Shown: positions 33,846 to 45,540, numbered from the stretch's first letter. The stretch is 64,000 nt of DNA from Arctopsyche grandis (GCF_051622035.1 NC_135357.1:21380256-21444255); one strand, 5' to 3'. Notes: generated by a model not told the origin, from the sequence alone. Translations and numbers: made by a program.

Positions 33846-36800
33846 TTATACTGAAAGCTCACCTACATTGTCCGGTGTTGGTTGTTGGGTTGGATGTGAA
33901 GTTGTCGCTACGGACATTGCTGCAGGACCTGATTTGTCATCACCAGGTGCACAGTTCAGAAAGTCCCAAACAAGAATGGTGTCATCGTGTGAAGATGAGA
34001 CGATTTGGAATTCATCAAACTGCAACCGGAAGACTCGCCCAGTATGTTCCTATGAAAAGTAGAAGAATATTAAGATTTTGGCAGCTGATTGGCAGTAATT
34101 TGCTTGAAAAATACCGAGCAAACTCCACGATTGAGTAAATTTTGGTACAGTTTTCATAAGGTGGCAGTGACATACAGGCCATTTTTAGTAGTTTTTGTAT
34201 GGCAGTGATACACAGACGGCAGGCGTATGGTCTTGTTTGAAAATATATTCTTTCGGAAAATGAAACATCTTTTAAAATTATGTTGTTTAAATTAAGCGTT
34301 TGCTTATAGGGCTTAGAACTATGAACCTACCTCCTGTATAATTAAATTTTTTAGAATATTTATCCTCACTGTATGTACAGTGCTGGCCACCTCGTTCGCA
34401 ACAAACTAAAATAATTCGTTTTTTTGGAATTTCTCAACAGAACTTTCTATTTAAATTTTTTTATTAAAAAGGGCAACATTACAAATATTTTTTTCAGTTA
34501 CTATCTGAACCCGGCATGCGTTGCAATGCCACGGTATCGCGTGCAATTCCCGTTCCCTTTTTCGTAGTGCGAAGTAGACGCCGCGCGATTATTGTCACAC
34601 TCGCGGCGTGATGCGTTGAAGGCGGGATAGCTTTACTTTAAAAATTTAAGGGCCATAATAAAAGCAAGGATGCAAATAAAACATACCCCCAGACAAATGA
34701 TGACTTAAAAAAATCATTGAAAAGATGAGGTTTTAGGGACATACCTGACTCCATTGTGTGAATTCTGGTATTGCCCATGCTAGTCGCATGATTAGCGAAA
34801 GGCAGTTAAACAAAATATTAGTTTTGTATTGTTTTATAACCTTTATTATATTTATTTTGTATTTTAATTCATAGAAAAAACTAAGTTATAATATTTTTTA
34901 AGTTACAATTATTTGAAATATTATAGAATAAAATGACCTAATTTTGCACTTTTTCTTAAAATCCTTATCTTGCCTTTAATTTAGATTTGCAAATAATTTT
35001 ACCGAATTACAAAAGACGCTTAGGGGTTTGGTATTTGGTATTTTTTTTAAAAACAACATAAACTGTAAAATTGAAGGTGTTGCGAACGGTATACACGATC
35101 TGTAAATAAATGTGTATGTAATTATGAAACATTCTGTATATAATCTGTACATCTGATAAAATTATTTTATCGTGTTATTTATAAAGGAAATATGAATTTG
35201 TGTGAATATGCACTGCCATACCGCCACAGTTAGTCACAACGACATATTTAATATACATATATTTTAGAAATATCGAGAAAAAAATTAGGAACTACATACC
35301 TGTTATTAGGTTCGTAGATAATGTATCAACAATATTAAAACATAAATCATAATTTTGATTATCTCATCTCATTAGCGCAATCTTAGCAGATCATAATTAT
35401 GTTGTGTATGAACAATTGAAGATACTTACAACTAAAGTACGTAAGCATAACTGTGTGGCAGGAGCTCTCGGATCTAGCGCAGCAGGAAGATCCCAAACTT
35501 TGATCTTTCCGTCATAGGCACCACTCACAATTCGTTTAGCATCAAACCTAATACACCGAACCAACTCTTCATGACCTTCGAGTATTCTGTAATAGATTTT
35601 TTAAAATTAAAAATGATTATTTTTTAAATGGTGAAATGTATTTATAAATTTTCTAACCTTAAACATGTTCCAAATTCAATGTCCCAAAGTCTTATTGTAT
35701 TATCACTTGAGCCACTGACAACAAGTCTGTCTCTATATTGAAGGCATGCGATTCCACGCTTGTGTCCATTTAGCGTTCGAACGAATTCACAGGAACTTGT
35801 ATTCCACACCTATATGCAATAAAAATAAAGTAAAAAATAGTAGAAGGAAATGTGAAAAAATTACAAGGTTACGACAACCATTTTATTAACAAAAAAAAAG
35901 TTTCAGTGTGATGGAACAGGGTTCAAATTATTTCCAAAATACTGACATGTACATATTTATGTACTGACAAACACACACATTTTTTAATAAGCAAGAAAAC
36001 GTTATCGGGGATAAAATCTCGAGGTTGAACTTTCTCGCTATCACAAAATTTTATTTATTGATACTTCGTATAAAAAAAGATGAAGTAAAAAAAATAGGTT
36101 GCATTCAACATGTTTTTATGTTAGGATTTTGTCTATTGATTTGTTTAATAATGATTTTTCTGTCAACTACATCTAATCATCAAACCATACTAATGTGCAA
36201 ATAAATGAATGCATAATATTTTGCGTTAAATTAAACAAACGTAATTGATGATGAATTTTGGATGCCAAATGGAATTTAGAAAAATGATGGGGAGATTTGT
36301 CACTATCAAAATATTTATAAATCTATAAACCTTTATAGTACGATCTCCAGATGCACTAACTATATATTTTTCGTCAAAATCAACAACATTCACAGCTGCT
36401 CGGTGACCAACTAATACTCTTCTTAGTGTAATTTCAGTCTGTGAAGTCATATCCCAAACAGCAATGGATCGATCCTGTAAAAATATTAACCACCATAAAA
36501 TATATGTTTTGTGTATAAAAAGCTTGTAAAAACAATGAAAATTTGGACAACCTTGCTGCAAGTGACCATAAGTCCATTGGTAAAACGAAGATGTAAAACA
36601 GCCTCACAGTGATGAATTAGCGTATTAACCATCTCACCATTGGTGGCATCCCACACTTTGACTGTTGCGTCACTCGATCCACTAATGATTACACGTTCAT
36701 CATACTGCAAACACAGTACAGATCCAGTGTGACCAGTTAATACCTGGAAAATACAAAATTAACATAAAACAAGACCAAAACTTACAAAACAAAAACAGAG

Positions 36801-39591
36801 TGGAAGCAGTCAAGTATTTAACCTTAATACATTGTAAAGAATTTCTGTCCCATATTTTAATTGTATTATCGCGGAGTCCTGATACAATTTTATGATCATC
36901 ATATTGCAAACAGTATACACCTTTAGAATTTTCACTACGACAATTTATTCTCTGAAAATACAAGAAAATGAAAATGAATGGTACAAAACTCATTTGCATT
37001 TAGAAATGACGGAAAATTAATTACCTGAAGATTATGCCTACCCATCCGCCAATTATTTTCTATGGAATCTATATCTTGAATTATTTTAGGAAAAAGTGCT
37101 CTATAGAACGAGTGACCAGGGTGGACAAATCCTGGCTTTGGTTTAAATAGGTATTGTATCCTGAAATTAAATTGACATCATTGTAAATTAAAATATTTCC
37201 AATATATATTCTAATATTTGTCATTAACGCTATAAGAAAGTTGAAGAAGCGATCAGTTAATGCTAAAAATTACCAGCCGCGTCTTTCGGCAAGACCTCTC
37301 CACAGGGAGTCTGTGCGAACCTTTCGCTCAACGAGCTTTTTCCAAAGCATTCCTTCAGAAATTACACGTTGCCATTCACGACATACCAATTCAGCTGCGC
37401 ACAACCAGCGTGCATCAAGATAAGAGAGAATATTTTCAGCTATGTGTTCCAGTCCTTTTACTATTCAAATAAACAAATGTATAATACACATTATTTGAAA
37501 ATTAAAAGCACTAAATAATAATAATAAAAAATAAAAATAAACCTGGTAATAACGTGATAAAATCACGCTGAAGCATGGGCTTAAGATAGGCATTAATGTG
37601 ACCATGTTGATAGTGACACATACGTGACAGTAATTGTTCTACAAATTCCACCTGAAACAATAATATATTAAAAATAAAAAAAAAAAACATTATTCTATTA
37701 ACGACGAATAAATAATTTGATAGTTAAATTGTACCTGGTCAGCTTCGTTCCATCCTGCAAAGTAAGCAAGGCAAGCTTCTCTTTCAGCTTTGTGAGATTC
37801 TCTCTCGGCTGGAGCACTAGCTGTCTGCTCTTTTTTATTGCGAATACGATCATATAGTAATGTCATTGGAAACTAAAAAAATAAGGAAAACACGATTTAA
37901 AACTTCCATTTTTAAATGTTTTAAAATTTTAACTATTAGTGGCGAGTCTTTTATATATTTTAGTATATATTCGATGAATATAAATAGTATTAAAAACAAA
38001 ATTCATTTGATGACAAACATCTATGTCCATACATATGTATATAGCAGCTGTAATACTGTTTTCGATACTCATTTGAACGTTAACGCAAAGAAAACCATGT
38101 ATTTGGGATTTTTTATAAGACAAAAGTTTACTTCCTGCTGTCTGAATTTATTTACAATTTTTTTATAACTTAATATTGGATTAATAATAATAAAATATAG
38201 CTGTAACTGAACAAGTATACCTAAAAGACATTATTTATGTTGTAAATCTATATCTGCAGATATATAAAAATAGCCCTTGAACTGATTTAACCAAGAATTT
38301 ACTGGTGAATAGAAATGATGGTAATTTTGGTTACTATAGTATGTACATATGTATTTATGTATAGGATCTGGACATATTTTGGGTCATCCATTTATATTAT
38401 ACATATCCTATTCCCTTGGACAAGAAAAAAAAGTAAATTTATACAATATCCATTATTCAAGCGTCAAAGAAAAACAAACGGCATACATATGTATATACGT
38501 CTATTCCATGACAGTATATAAATATTTATCGCTTACAATTCTAATTTGGAAAATATAATTATAAATTTACAGAATCATAATACACATATCGTATGTATAT
38601 ATATTTTTTTAATGAACTAAAAATATGTTGCAAATAAACCACAGATTTAAGAAAACTGTCATGAATGAAACAATGTTATATTCATTTTAAATCAACAGAA
38701 ATAGCGATAGTGGTTGCTGTATACGCTACTCAATCTCGGTCCAAAGTAAAACCGGCAACACTCATTCAGTCGTGGGGGAAAATTTTCGCATATATAGAAA
38801 GTGACACACATTACAAATTGGGAGTTGAATACAATAGCATAACACTCATTAGGACAACTGTATTCATAATAGAATGTCGTCACAGAAAATATTCTCATAA
38901 ATGATACGTACATACATATTTGACATTTATGGTTGTTTTTATTTGACATTTGCGGATCTGTAGCCCGAATAATCGAGAGTACGCGGTGTACATATGTACG
39001 AGGGTATACGAATAATAATATCCGCGTAATGGTGTCGCAATTTTCTAATCACACGACTCGAAAACAATAACACAAATATTGAGCATTTTACGCTCAAGCC
39101 TGACGAGAAAACTCAGTGACAGATTAAAAATATTTAAACGTAGTGGTGTTGAAAGATACGATTGATGAATATATTCAAAACGAAATCGAGATGGCAGGAG
39201 TGTGTGTATTTGAAACGAGTGAGCGTATACGAGGAGGGTTTGTATGTATGGGCATGTTTGGTGTGAGAATGACTCGCACTCGGTACTCGGTACTCGTAGT
39301 CGTATTCGTACTGACCTGAGGAGCGAGGAGTTGTTCGGAGGAGACGGCCGTGGTGGGCGTGGTGGCGGGGGCGGGGGCGGCGGCGGGGGCGCTCATGGCG
39401 TTGGCGTTGGCGGGGGCCGAGGAGTTGGAGTTGGAGTCGGAGGGGCTGCTCGCCAGGCCGGGGTTGGGGTTGGGGTTCGCGATGTGAGTGTGGTTGTGGT
39501 TGTGGATGTGGTTGTGGTTGTGGTTGTGGTTGAGGTTGAGGCTGAGGCCGAGGTTGAGGTGAGGCGAGAGGGGCGGCGGACGACCCTCCAT
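33846..39591 (-). CDS. slmb: Slimb / beta-TrCP, F-box and WD40 ubiquitin-ligase receptor
   Basis: Substrate receptor of the SCF ubiquitin ligase; binds phosphorylated DSGxxS degrons such as those of Armadillo and Cactus (family knowledge). Eleven minus-strand exons, all in phase: 39316-39591, 37735-37872, 37543-37651, 37274-37460, 37025-37160, 36823-36951, 36552-36743, 36331-36474, 35658-35809, 35430-35586, 33846-34049; 607 residues. Residues about 93-170 form the beta-TrCP dimerisation region ([12 protein letters not shown]...), 175-237 the F-box ([19 protein letters not shown]...[12 protein letters not shown]), 283-575 seven WD40 blades ([64 protein letters not shown]). Exon 1 codes for a His/Asn-repeat head (HNHNHNH) and a Ser/Ala/Pro stretch. 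The stop shown follows read-through of a good donor (G|GTGAGC), so another last exon may exist. Exons 10 and 11 are separated by 1.4 kb containing transposon remnants. Confidence 0.95.
34380..35105. mobile_element. possible Tc1-like non-autonomous element in slimb intron
   Basis: Left end TACAGTGCTGGCCACCTCGT then TCGCAACA; the right end (TGTTGCGAACGG...GATCTGTA) pairs only in part. CAGTGCTGGCC after TA is typical of Tc1-like ends. A piece similar to 5640-5700 (GCATGCGTTGCAATGCCACG, GCAATTCCCGTTCCC) lies at about 34505-34560. Confidence 0.4.
39481..39540. repeat. hexamer-like repeat coding for His/Asn run
   Basis: Tandem TGTGGT/TGTGGA units inside slimb exon 1; on the coding strand they read as alternating Asn and His codons. 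Such tracts usually vary in length among individuals (general knowledge). Confidence 0.8.
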
Positions 39592-39605
39592 GTCTGTTGC
39601 GCGTG

Positions 39606-39613
39606 TGACGTCA
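39606..39613. promoter_or_regulatory. CRE/ATF site at the slimb 5' end
   Basis: A perfect palindromic TGACGTCA lies 14 bp upstream of the slimb start codon, next to a GCGGCCGC stretch. Its position suggests a core-promoter or leader site for CREB/ATF-type factors; function is inference from the motif only. Confidence 0.5.
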
Positions 39614-39836
39614 CGCGGCCGCCATCACTGCAACTCGACAACGACAGGGAGACAACCGGCCACGGTGACCACTCACGGTGACGCACGACCACTCCACTCC
39701 ACTCCACAACCATTCGTTTATTCGGGTGTTCACGGGTATCATCTAGAGATGTGCGGGCGGGAATATTGAAAAAAATGTATATCAATCAGATTTACAAATC
39801 GACACATTTTTATATATATACTTGTATTGAGTCAAT

Positions 39837-39934
39837 GGTGCCGTCCACACACACAATATCTACTACCGATGGTTGCTTTTTAGGAACTGGTTATGGAAAT
39901 ATCGGTAGTAGATATCGTGCGTGTGGACGGCGCC
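39837..39934. mobile_element. 98-bp foldback MITE (short form of the 39944 element)
   Basis: Arms GTCCACAC...AATATCTACTACCGAT pair with ATCGGTAGTAGATATCGTGC. The middle (TAGGAACTGGTTATGG) matches the inside of the element at 39944-40917, so this is an internally deleted relative. AAT on both sides (39834-39836, 39935-39937). Confidence 0.75.
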
Positions 39935-40000
39935 AATGCCATTGGCTACGTCCACACTACCGATATCTACACCTGATATTTGCGAATTTTTCTATAACCA

Positions 40001-40526
40001 TGTAAGATCGCCAATTTAGTAGTCGGCGGTCATCAGTGTAAGACAGGTGAGGGGGTCACCAGTTATAGAACAGGTGGTCGAGTGAAAGGTTTCGACCGTT
40101 TCCCGGCCTATGGAAATTCAGTTGAGTTTGAAAGAGGATATTTATTTTCGTTCAATTGGTACAATGGTTATTGTATGTACGAAGAGGTTTCTTCGGAGAA
40201 GTGATCTGTTTGAACTCCAGAGGCTCACTCTGCCGGTGGAGGTTGCTGCGTTGGTTTATATATGGAAGTTCTAAGCGTGGCGTGTCCAAAAGATCTCTTT
40301 GTTCTCCAGGGCACGTGTTCTCAGGACGAGAGTTTTATGGGTTCATACGCCTGGACGTAGTTCGTTTTTATGGGTTCAGTGAGTTCTTCCTTTGTTTCCA
40401 AGACACGTGTATAGAAACACGTGTCGACCTTTTGACGAGGCGAGCGTGTGCCATGCGTTAATGACTTTCCTAGATATGTGTCGCAGTGACCTGATGAGAT
40501 CATTTCAGTTGTACTATATGCCTACA
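40001..40526 (-). mobile_element. solo LTR, second copy of the 8200 family
   Basis: Fossil retroelement copy, 526 bp, in minus orientation (plus strand runs TGTAAGATCGCC ... TATGCCTACA). Target duplication ACCA (39997-40000, 40527-40530), inserted in element D. It matches 8200-9149 with the SINE left out. No internal region. Confidence 0.88.
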
Positions 40527-40571
40527 ACCAGTTCCTAAATAGCAACCACAGGTTGCAATGGTTCGGTGATA

Positions 40572-40833
40572 ACTAGTCAAATGTGAACCGGTCACAGGAC
40601 AACCGGTCGCTCTAGATCGGTCACACGTGATCACCCGTCACACTAAAACTGGTCACGAGAAAACTGGTCACACCCTAAAATCGGTCAATCAATTTTCTCG
40701 TGACCGATTTTAGGGTGTGACCAGTTTTCTCGTGACCAGTTTTAGGGTGTGACCAGTTTTAGTGTGACGGGTGATCACGTGTGACCGATCTAGAGCGACC
40801 GGTTGTCCTGTGACTGGTTTACATATGACTAGT
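40572..40833. repeat. 262-bp near-perfect palindrome of ACTGGTCAC units
   Basis: Bounded by ACTAGT on both sides. Each arm repeats variants of CTGGTCACACCCTAAAA / CCGGTCGCTCTAGATCGGTC; the arms pair around a short AT centre near 40690. Probably a foldback element inserted in element D, but no independent target duplication can be fixed. Confidence 0.8.
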
Positions 40834-41019
40834 AGTCCGTTTACCGTTGCAATATGGGAACTGGGTATGGAAAATTCGAGAATATCGGGTGTAGATATCA
40901 GTAGTGTGGACGTAGCCATTGACAAATGCAACACTTGAATGAATCTAAACGTTTTCGTGTAGTGGCAGTTCTGTAAATTTCCAGTTTGTGTTTCAGTCGG
41001 ATGCTTTACGTAAATAGCC

Positions 41020-41180
41020 TGTGGTGGCTCGCTATACGACATGGTCGAGTTTGGTTACCTTCCTGCGAGTGGGGACCAACTCGGCTTGGTTCGGAGAGCG
41101 GCTACTCACTCTGCCTTCAGCTGTCATAAATAAAACACGTGCATCAACATGCCAGTCGTCTCATTCGTTCATCCCCCATA
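41020..41180 (+). mobile_element. 161-bp solo LTR, copy 1
   Basis: Fossil, LTR-like unit from TGTGGTGGCTCGC to CCCCCATA with a 4-bp target duplication AGCC (41016-41019, 41181-41184). AATAAAACACGTG gives plus orientation. A second copy of the same length is at 42807. Confidence 0.72.
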
Positions 41181-41369
41181 AGCCTATTAATTATTATCGC
41201 TTGTTCGAAATACGCGGTTTGCAAGTGGCAACTACGACGGCCTCGGAATTTGGAATCTTGGATATAAAGAGTTTTCATCCAAGGTAATAAATTATTTTCA
41301 ATATTATTTGGTTTCATTCGTTCAAAAATATAATTCTATTATTTATTCATATTTTCATCCCTCTAGAAA

Positions 41370-41528
41370 ATGGAACGACAAAAATCAACAGTTTGGAATC
41401 ACTTTAAAAGAATTCAACAAGAATCCGGAACATGTAAGAAGTTTGCAACTGTATGTAGATATTGTGAAACGAAATATAGCTTTCCAAATGCTACAAAAAT
41501 GATAAATCATATATCTACGTGCGCTTAA
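41370..41528 (+). CDS. BED-type zinc-finger ORF of a hAT transposon
   Basis: A 52-residue frame starting MERQKSTVWNHFKRI. It carries a BED zinc finger, V-W-N-H-F ... C-R-Y-C (x2 between the cysteines) ... H-I-S-T-C, the DNA-binding head of hAT transposases. A ctctag acceptor stands just before the ATG, as if it were a second exon. It stops at 41528; related but broken transposase text follows (41529-41850). It may be a simple relic or a short BED peptide. Confidence 0.6.
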   Translation: MERQKSTVWNHFKRIQQESGTCKKFATVCRYCETKYSFPNATKMINHISTCA

Positions 41529-41850
41529 TATCAAGAAAATAGAGAAAAAATCACGTGATTGAGACATCACTTTTAATGGATAGCGATATTATTGACTTAT
41601 GTAGATGCAATAGATCAGCCCACTACTTATGAATCTTCGTGTTTACTGCACGTTTACCTAGCATAAGACGTAGGCGAATAGAATTATATTTTGACAATAC
41701 TACTGGTTCTGAATGTCATAAACTTGATAGAGCATTTTCTAAAGCAATATATGCATCAAACTGTCAATTATCTATTGTTCCAACAATATATACAAGTTCC
41801 CGGTTTATTCCCAGTTTTTTTCCCGTTAGTTCAAAATTCCCATTTTTGCC
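41529..41850 (+). pseudogene. hAT transposase remnant downstream of the BED finger
   Basis: In shifting plus-strand frames one reads a helix like that following BED fingers (FSKAIYASNCQLSIV, about 41725-41790), matching the hAT pattern (A)F-KAIY-SG-PLS-V. Stops and shifts separate it from the BED frame; it ends at the MITE 41862-42133. Confidence 0.5.
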
Positions 41851-41861
41851 CATCTCTTGTA

Positions 41862-42133
41862 ACATCCCAAATGTGAATCGCTACAAAGATAACCGCCGCT
41901 ACGAAAATCGCTCGCACGGATCTCCTGTCACACAGAAATTCGTCACATAGGAAAATTGGCGTTCAGAAAACTGCCCGAATATTGCTCAGCAAATCTTTTT
42001 TTTTTACGATATCCGGGCAGTTTTGAGAAATATTTGGGCAGTTTTTTGTACGAAAATTTTCGGGCGACAGGAGTTCCGCACGAGCGATTTTCGTAACGGT
42101 GGTTATCCTGGTAGCGATTCACATTTGAGATGT
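41862..42133. mobile_element. 272-bp inverted-repeat MITE
   Basis: Ends ACATCCCAAATGTGAATCGC / GCGATTCACATTTGAGATGT, arms about 70 bp (GATAACCGCCGCTACGAAAA, CTCCTGTC). The inner part repeats GGGCAGTTTT in both directions. TSD not clear. Confidence 0.78.
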
Positions 42134-42148
42134 AATCACCGAGCCGCT

Positions 42149-42320
42149 TAAGGTCTGTTCATACCTAATCGGCACGAACCGACTTCAGCAGGTATTCGGT
42201 CGTACGAAAAGTATTCTTTGATACATTCTGTATGGGCCTATTAATGTTATCCGTAACTTATCCGTAACGTACGAAAAACAGCAGTAGCCAGCAAATTCTA
42301 TTCATACTTTATAGTAGTAT
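42149..42320. mobile_element. end of an AAGGTCTGTTCATACC element
   Basis: Starts AAGGTCTGTTCATACC like 8131 and is followed by TTTGATACATTCTGTATGG. No second end found. Confidence 0.4.
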
Positions 42321-42806
42321 CGTATCCGTTTTTACCTGATAGTTCAATATTTTATTGAACTGTCATACTTGAAACTCATTATTACGGTTATTTCCATAAA
42401 ACTGAAATTATTGAATTCATTTTCACTTTTAAACAACAAATCTTGTTTCGTTTTCGTTTCCAATCTTACAAAAATAGCAGTTCATTTTGGTTTCGTTCCA
42501 TTTTATAGTCCTAGAACTAAACATACAATCCACATTCGATGACATGGGTGTTTTATATAATTTGAATGTTAAGCACAGTCAACATCTCAAATTAAACATG
42601 AAATTTGTTCAAAATTAATGTACATACATAACATTTGGTTAGGATTTATTTTGCTGTCGTCTCCGGATGAAACCTATCCTATTTATTTTAGGTGGTAACC
42701 TTACTGATAGATAGTTTTAAAATGATTTCGAATCTGATAATAGTGACTGCTGGCAATTTATCCTGCAATATGCAAGTAGTAAGAATCATTGTTTTAAAAT
42801 AATATT

Positions 42807-42967
42807 GTGGCGGCTCGCTTATACGACATGGTCGAGTTTGGTTGCCTTCCTGCGAGTGGGGACCAACCCGGCTGGGTTCGGAGAGCTGCTACTCACTCTG
42901 TCTTCAGCTGTCATATAATAAACACGTGCATTAACATGCCAGTCGTCTCATTCGTTCATCCTCCATA
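42807..42967 (+). mobile_element. 161-bp solo LTR, copy 2
   Basis: Fossil. Same family as 41020-41180, TGTGGCGGCTCGC ... CCTCCATA, with its own target duplication ATAT (42803-42806, 42968-42971). Different duplications at the two copies show independent insertions, so they are not the two ends of one element. Confidence 0.72.
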
Positions 42968-42971
42968 ATAT

Positions 42972-44310
42972 ATCAAACATGTGCTGACGAGTAGTTACAC
43001 GTGCGCAAATGAATATTTTCGGAAACGTCATATTGTGGCCACTGCGCAAGACAAATTGCGCCATATCGTCATTCTCTGTTATGTATAAGTAAGCCGATTT
43101 TGCCTTGCACTCTGCCAAAACTCGTCGGAACGTGTCGGAAGCCTATTCTGATGTTAAGCATATTCTGCTGTATTCGAGCCGGAAATATGAAGTGCTGTAA
43201 ACGTGTACTGCTGTTATGCATGGAAATTATGTATGTACTGCCTTTATATAAAAATAATGCTCTGAAAATGTGATTTTATCAAAAAAATTGTCAAAATGTA
43301 TCCATAGAAGGCTCTACGACGTTTTGTTAAAATTATTCTAAAAATTGTATATCGATCTTTGTAATTGGCCAGGAATTCTTCTTCATAGTTTATATTTAGT
43401 AATGAATAGAACTGGAATTAAATAAATAATTTATGTGGTCTATAATTTTCTGTAGAACAAGTTTGATCTCAATGGCTTTTAAATACGTTGTATGATGTAT
43501 ATTATTTTTTTCATTAAGGCCTGACCACTCTATGCGACCGTACACTGCTGCGACGCGACACGACAAGTTGATACAAAAGGCAACTCTGTCGCGCGGTGTC
43601 GCATGACTGTGAGCGCGAGTGTAAATAAAAAGTATTGCCAGTGCAGAAGAAAACGGCCTGGTCAACAGTGCACAATTATTATACATACCTATACAATATT
43701 TAGAATTTGAAACAATCATATTCAGTACACATTATTAAAATTTAAAAGACATTTACTGATATTTACCAAAAGACGTTTACCAACCACTTTTTTGAATTGC
43801 TCGTCTTTTTATTTACACTCACACTAACACACAACAACCAGTGACAACAGCGAGCGACCTTAATCTCGGCTTTTACCTTTTTCAATATCATAGAAATAAG
43901 GCCGTGTTTAGCGGTGTTATTTGCTGCAGCCGCAACGACCGCAACGGTTTGAAACGATCTTCACGTCCGCGCTCGCTCCACCGAACCGGCCGGTGTTTTA
44001 ATAACAAATAGCAAATACACAAAGTACGCAACTGTCATATCGTGGTTTTTTTATTTATTTATTTATTATATTCTATTTATTGTACCCATCTGTAATAAAT
44101 TATATACGTAATATGTATATCTGTACATATATAGGTAGTTATAAACTTGCCCTTCCAACTGGAAAATGGCCGCCGTGGCAGTTCGTGTGCGCACTCGGTT
44201 ATTGACGATGGTTAAAAGTTTTACGCGAACCCAATTTGTTCTAATTGGCAACGCTTTATGGCTCGGAGATGTATGTGTATGTGTATAATATAGTATATAC
44301 CTTTTATATA
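42972..44310. other. intergenic, fragments only
   Basis: A GC-richer stretch at about 43515-43620 begins AAGGCCTGACCACTCTATGC, close to element C's end, and may be a decayed relative. Nothing coding recognised. Confidence 0.4.
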
Positions 44311-45540
44311 ATTACATAGAATTCAATGCATGACATTTTATAATTTAAATCACATTGAATTATGCTTTTCACTGTATCAATAGAAAGCAAATTGCGCTCA
44401 TCTGTCCATTGAGCTTTAATTAATGAGAGCACACGTTCAACATGCGCTTTGTTCGGTGAGATGGCAAACAAGTATTGGCATTTTCAGTATTCTTTCTGTC
44501 TCCTCAGTCTTTATGAAATAGTATAACCATTCATCATGCACATCTTTCGTTTTCCATTCTTCACACGTTATATTTTCGATAAATTACTTCAGATACATTA
44601 CTTCCTCATAAATTGAATCCGTGAACAATATGTATACCTCTTTCACTTAAATATGCAATAGTTTTTTCACTATGTTCCCATTCGGGTACTATACGGAGAA
44701 GCATACATGAAAAAACATCACTTTGCCAAATAATTGATTCCAACGTTGAAAAAATTCTCGACATCTTTTTCAAATGCTTCTGCTTGTGTCGTCATAATAT
44801 CCTTATGTTTTTTCAGTTTGTTGCATGTCTGGCTTGCTTAAATTTACTACTTAATCTCTCCGTTTATTTTTTTGTGTCCTCTAAAATAATTTGAATGTGG
44901 TATATACTTCTGAGAAATCACTCACCAAACAACTGTACTTGGTAATAAGTAATTCTAAATATTGTCTTATGGTTATGGTTTCAGAAAGATCTTTCTTTAT
45001 TAATAAAAGTACATGTGTGAATTGATTTGAGAAAATTTCTGGATATTTTTTTCTGAGATTCAAACAATGGTCTGGAGTATCTTTTTCCGACATATTAATT
45101 ATTTTCCTAGGTTCAAGAAAACCGAAATAGTTTCTCACTACCTGTATTCCCGCAAAACGTGTCTTAATTTAAACAGTTATTTTGTCGATTTATGGCCCCC
45201 TATCTCCGTGGGCCCGTAAGCATTGCTTACCCCCTCTCATCAATGGCAGTAGAAGCTGTATTGTGAATAATGTGTGCAGGACAACCGACTCCTTTTATAT
45301 TTGCAGAGAACGTTTCTTGTAATTTATTAAGAACATTATTTCAACATTAAAAAAAATTCGTGTCAGTATTGTCAGCCCCGATAGATTCGAAAAAATTAGA
45401 ATTTTTTAGTACCTCAATGCAAAATGCCGTTATTGTATCCAAATTTTTATTTGGTAATGTTTGTAACTCCAGAAGTTTAACTTGTATGCCATCATTTTCC
45501 GTTAAATAATGGATGAGTATTGGAAACATCTTCATATATT
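44310..45540 (-). pseudogene. hAT-type transposase, broken
   Basis: Minus strand. In order: LLELQTLPNKNLDTITAF then ESIGADNTDTNF (45347-45535), AHIIHNTASTAIDERG (about 45230-45290), the stretch 44881-45138 (PRKIINMSEKDTPDHC..LRKKYPEIF), and a C-terminal hAT dimerisation end SPNKAHVERVLSLIKAQWT (about 44400-44460). D-N-T-x-T-N and AH-x2-HN are hallmarks of the ZMYM/GTF2I-repeat-like hAT group. Interrupted by several stops and shifts; no complete terminal repeats identified. Confidence 0.8.

Larger units (their letters stand above)
39944..40917. mobile_element. inverted-repeat element D with nested LTR and palindrome
   Basis: Ends GGCTACGTCCACACTAC / GTAGTGTGGACGTAGCC; the pairing continues inward (GATATCTACAC, GAATTTT, ACCAGTTCC, TTGCAA). 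ATT (or CATTG, depending on the cut) is present on both sides. It starts only 10 bp from the short relative 39837-39934. Contains the solo LTR 40001-40526 and the palindrome 40572-40833. Confidence 0.78.

Noticed and set aside
39244-39785. Plus-strand and alternative minus-strand frames rich in Gly/Val or Thr/Ser
   Set aside because: Shadows of the GT-rich repeat coding for the Slimb His/Asn head.
41020-42967. Complete small LTR retrotransposon with two LTRs
   Set aside because: The two units have different 4-bp target duplications and the space between contains a hAT relic and a MITE, not retroelement sequence.
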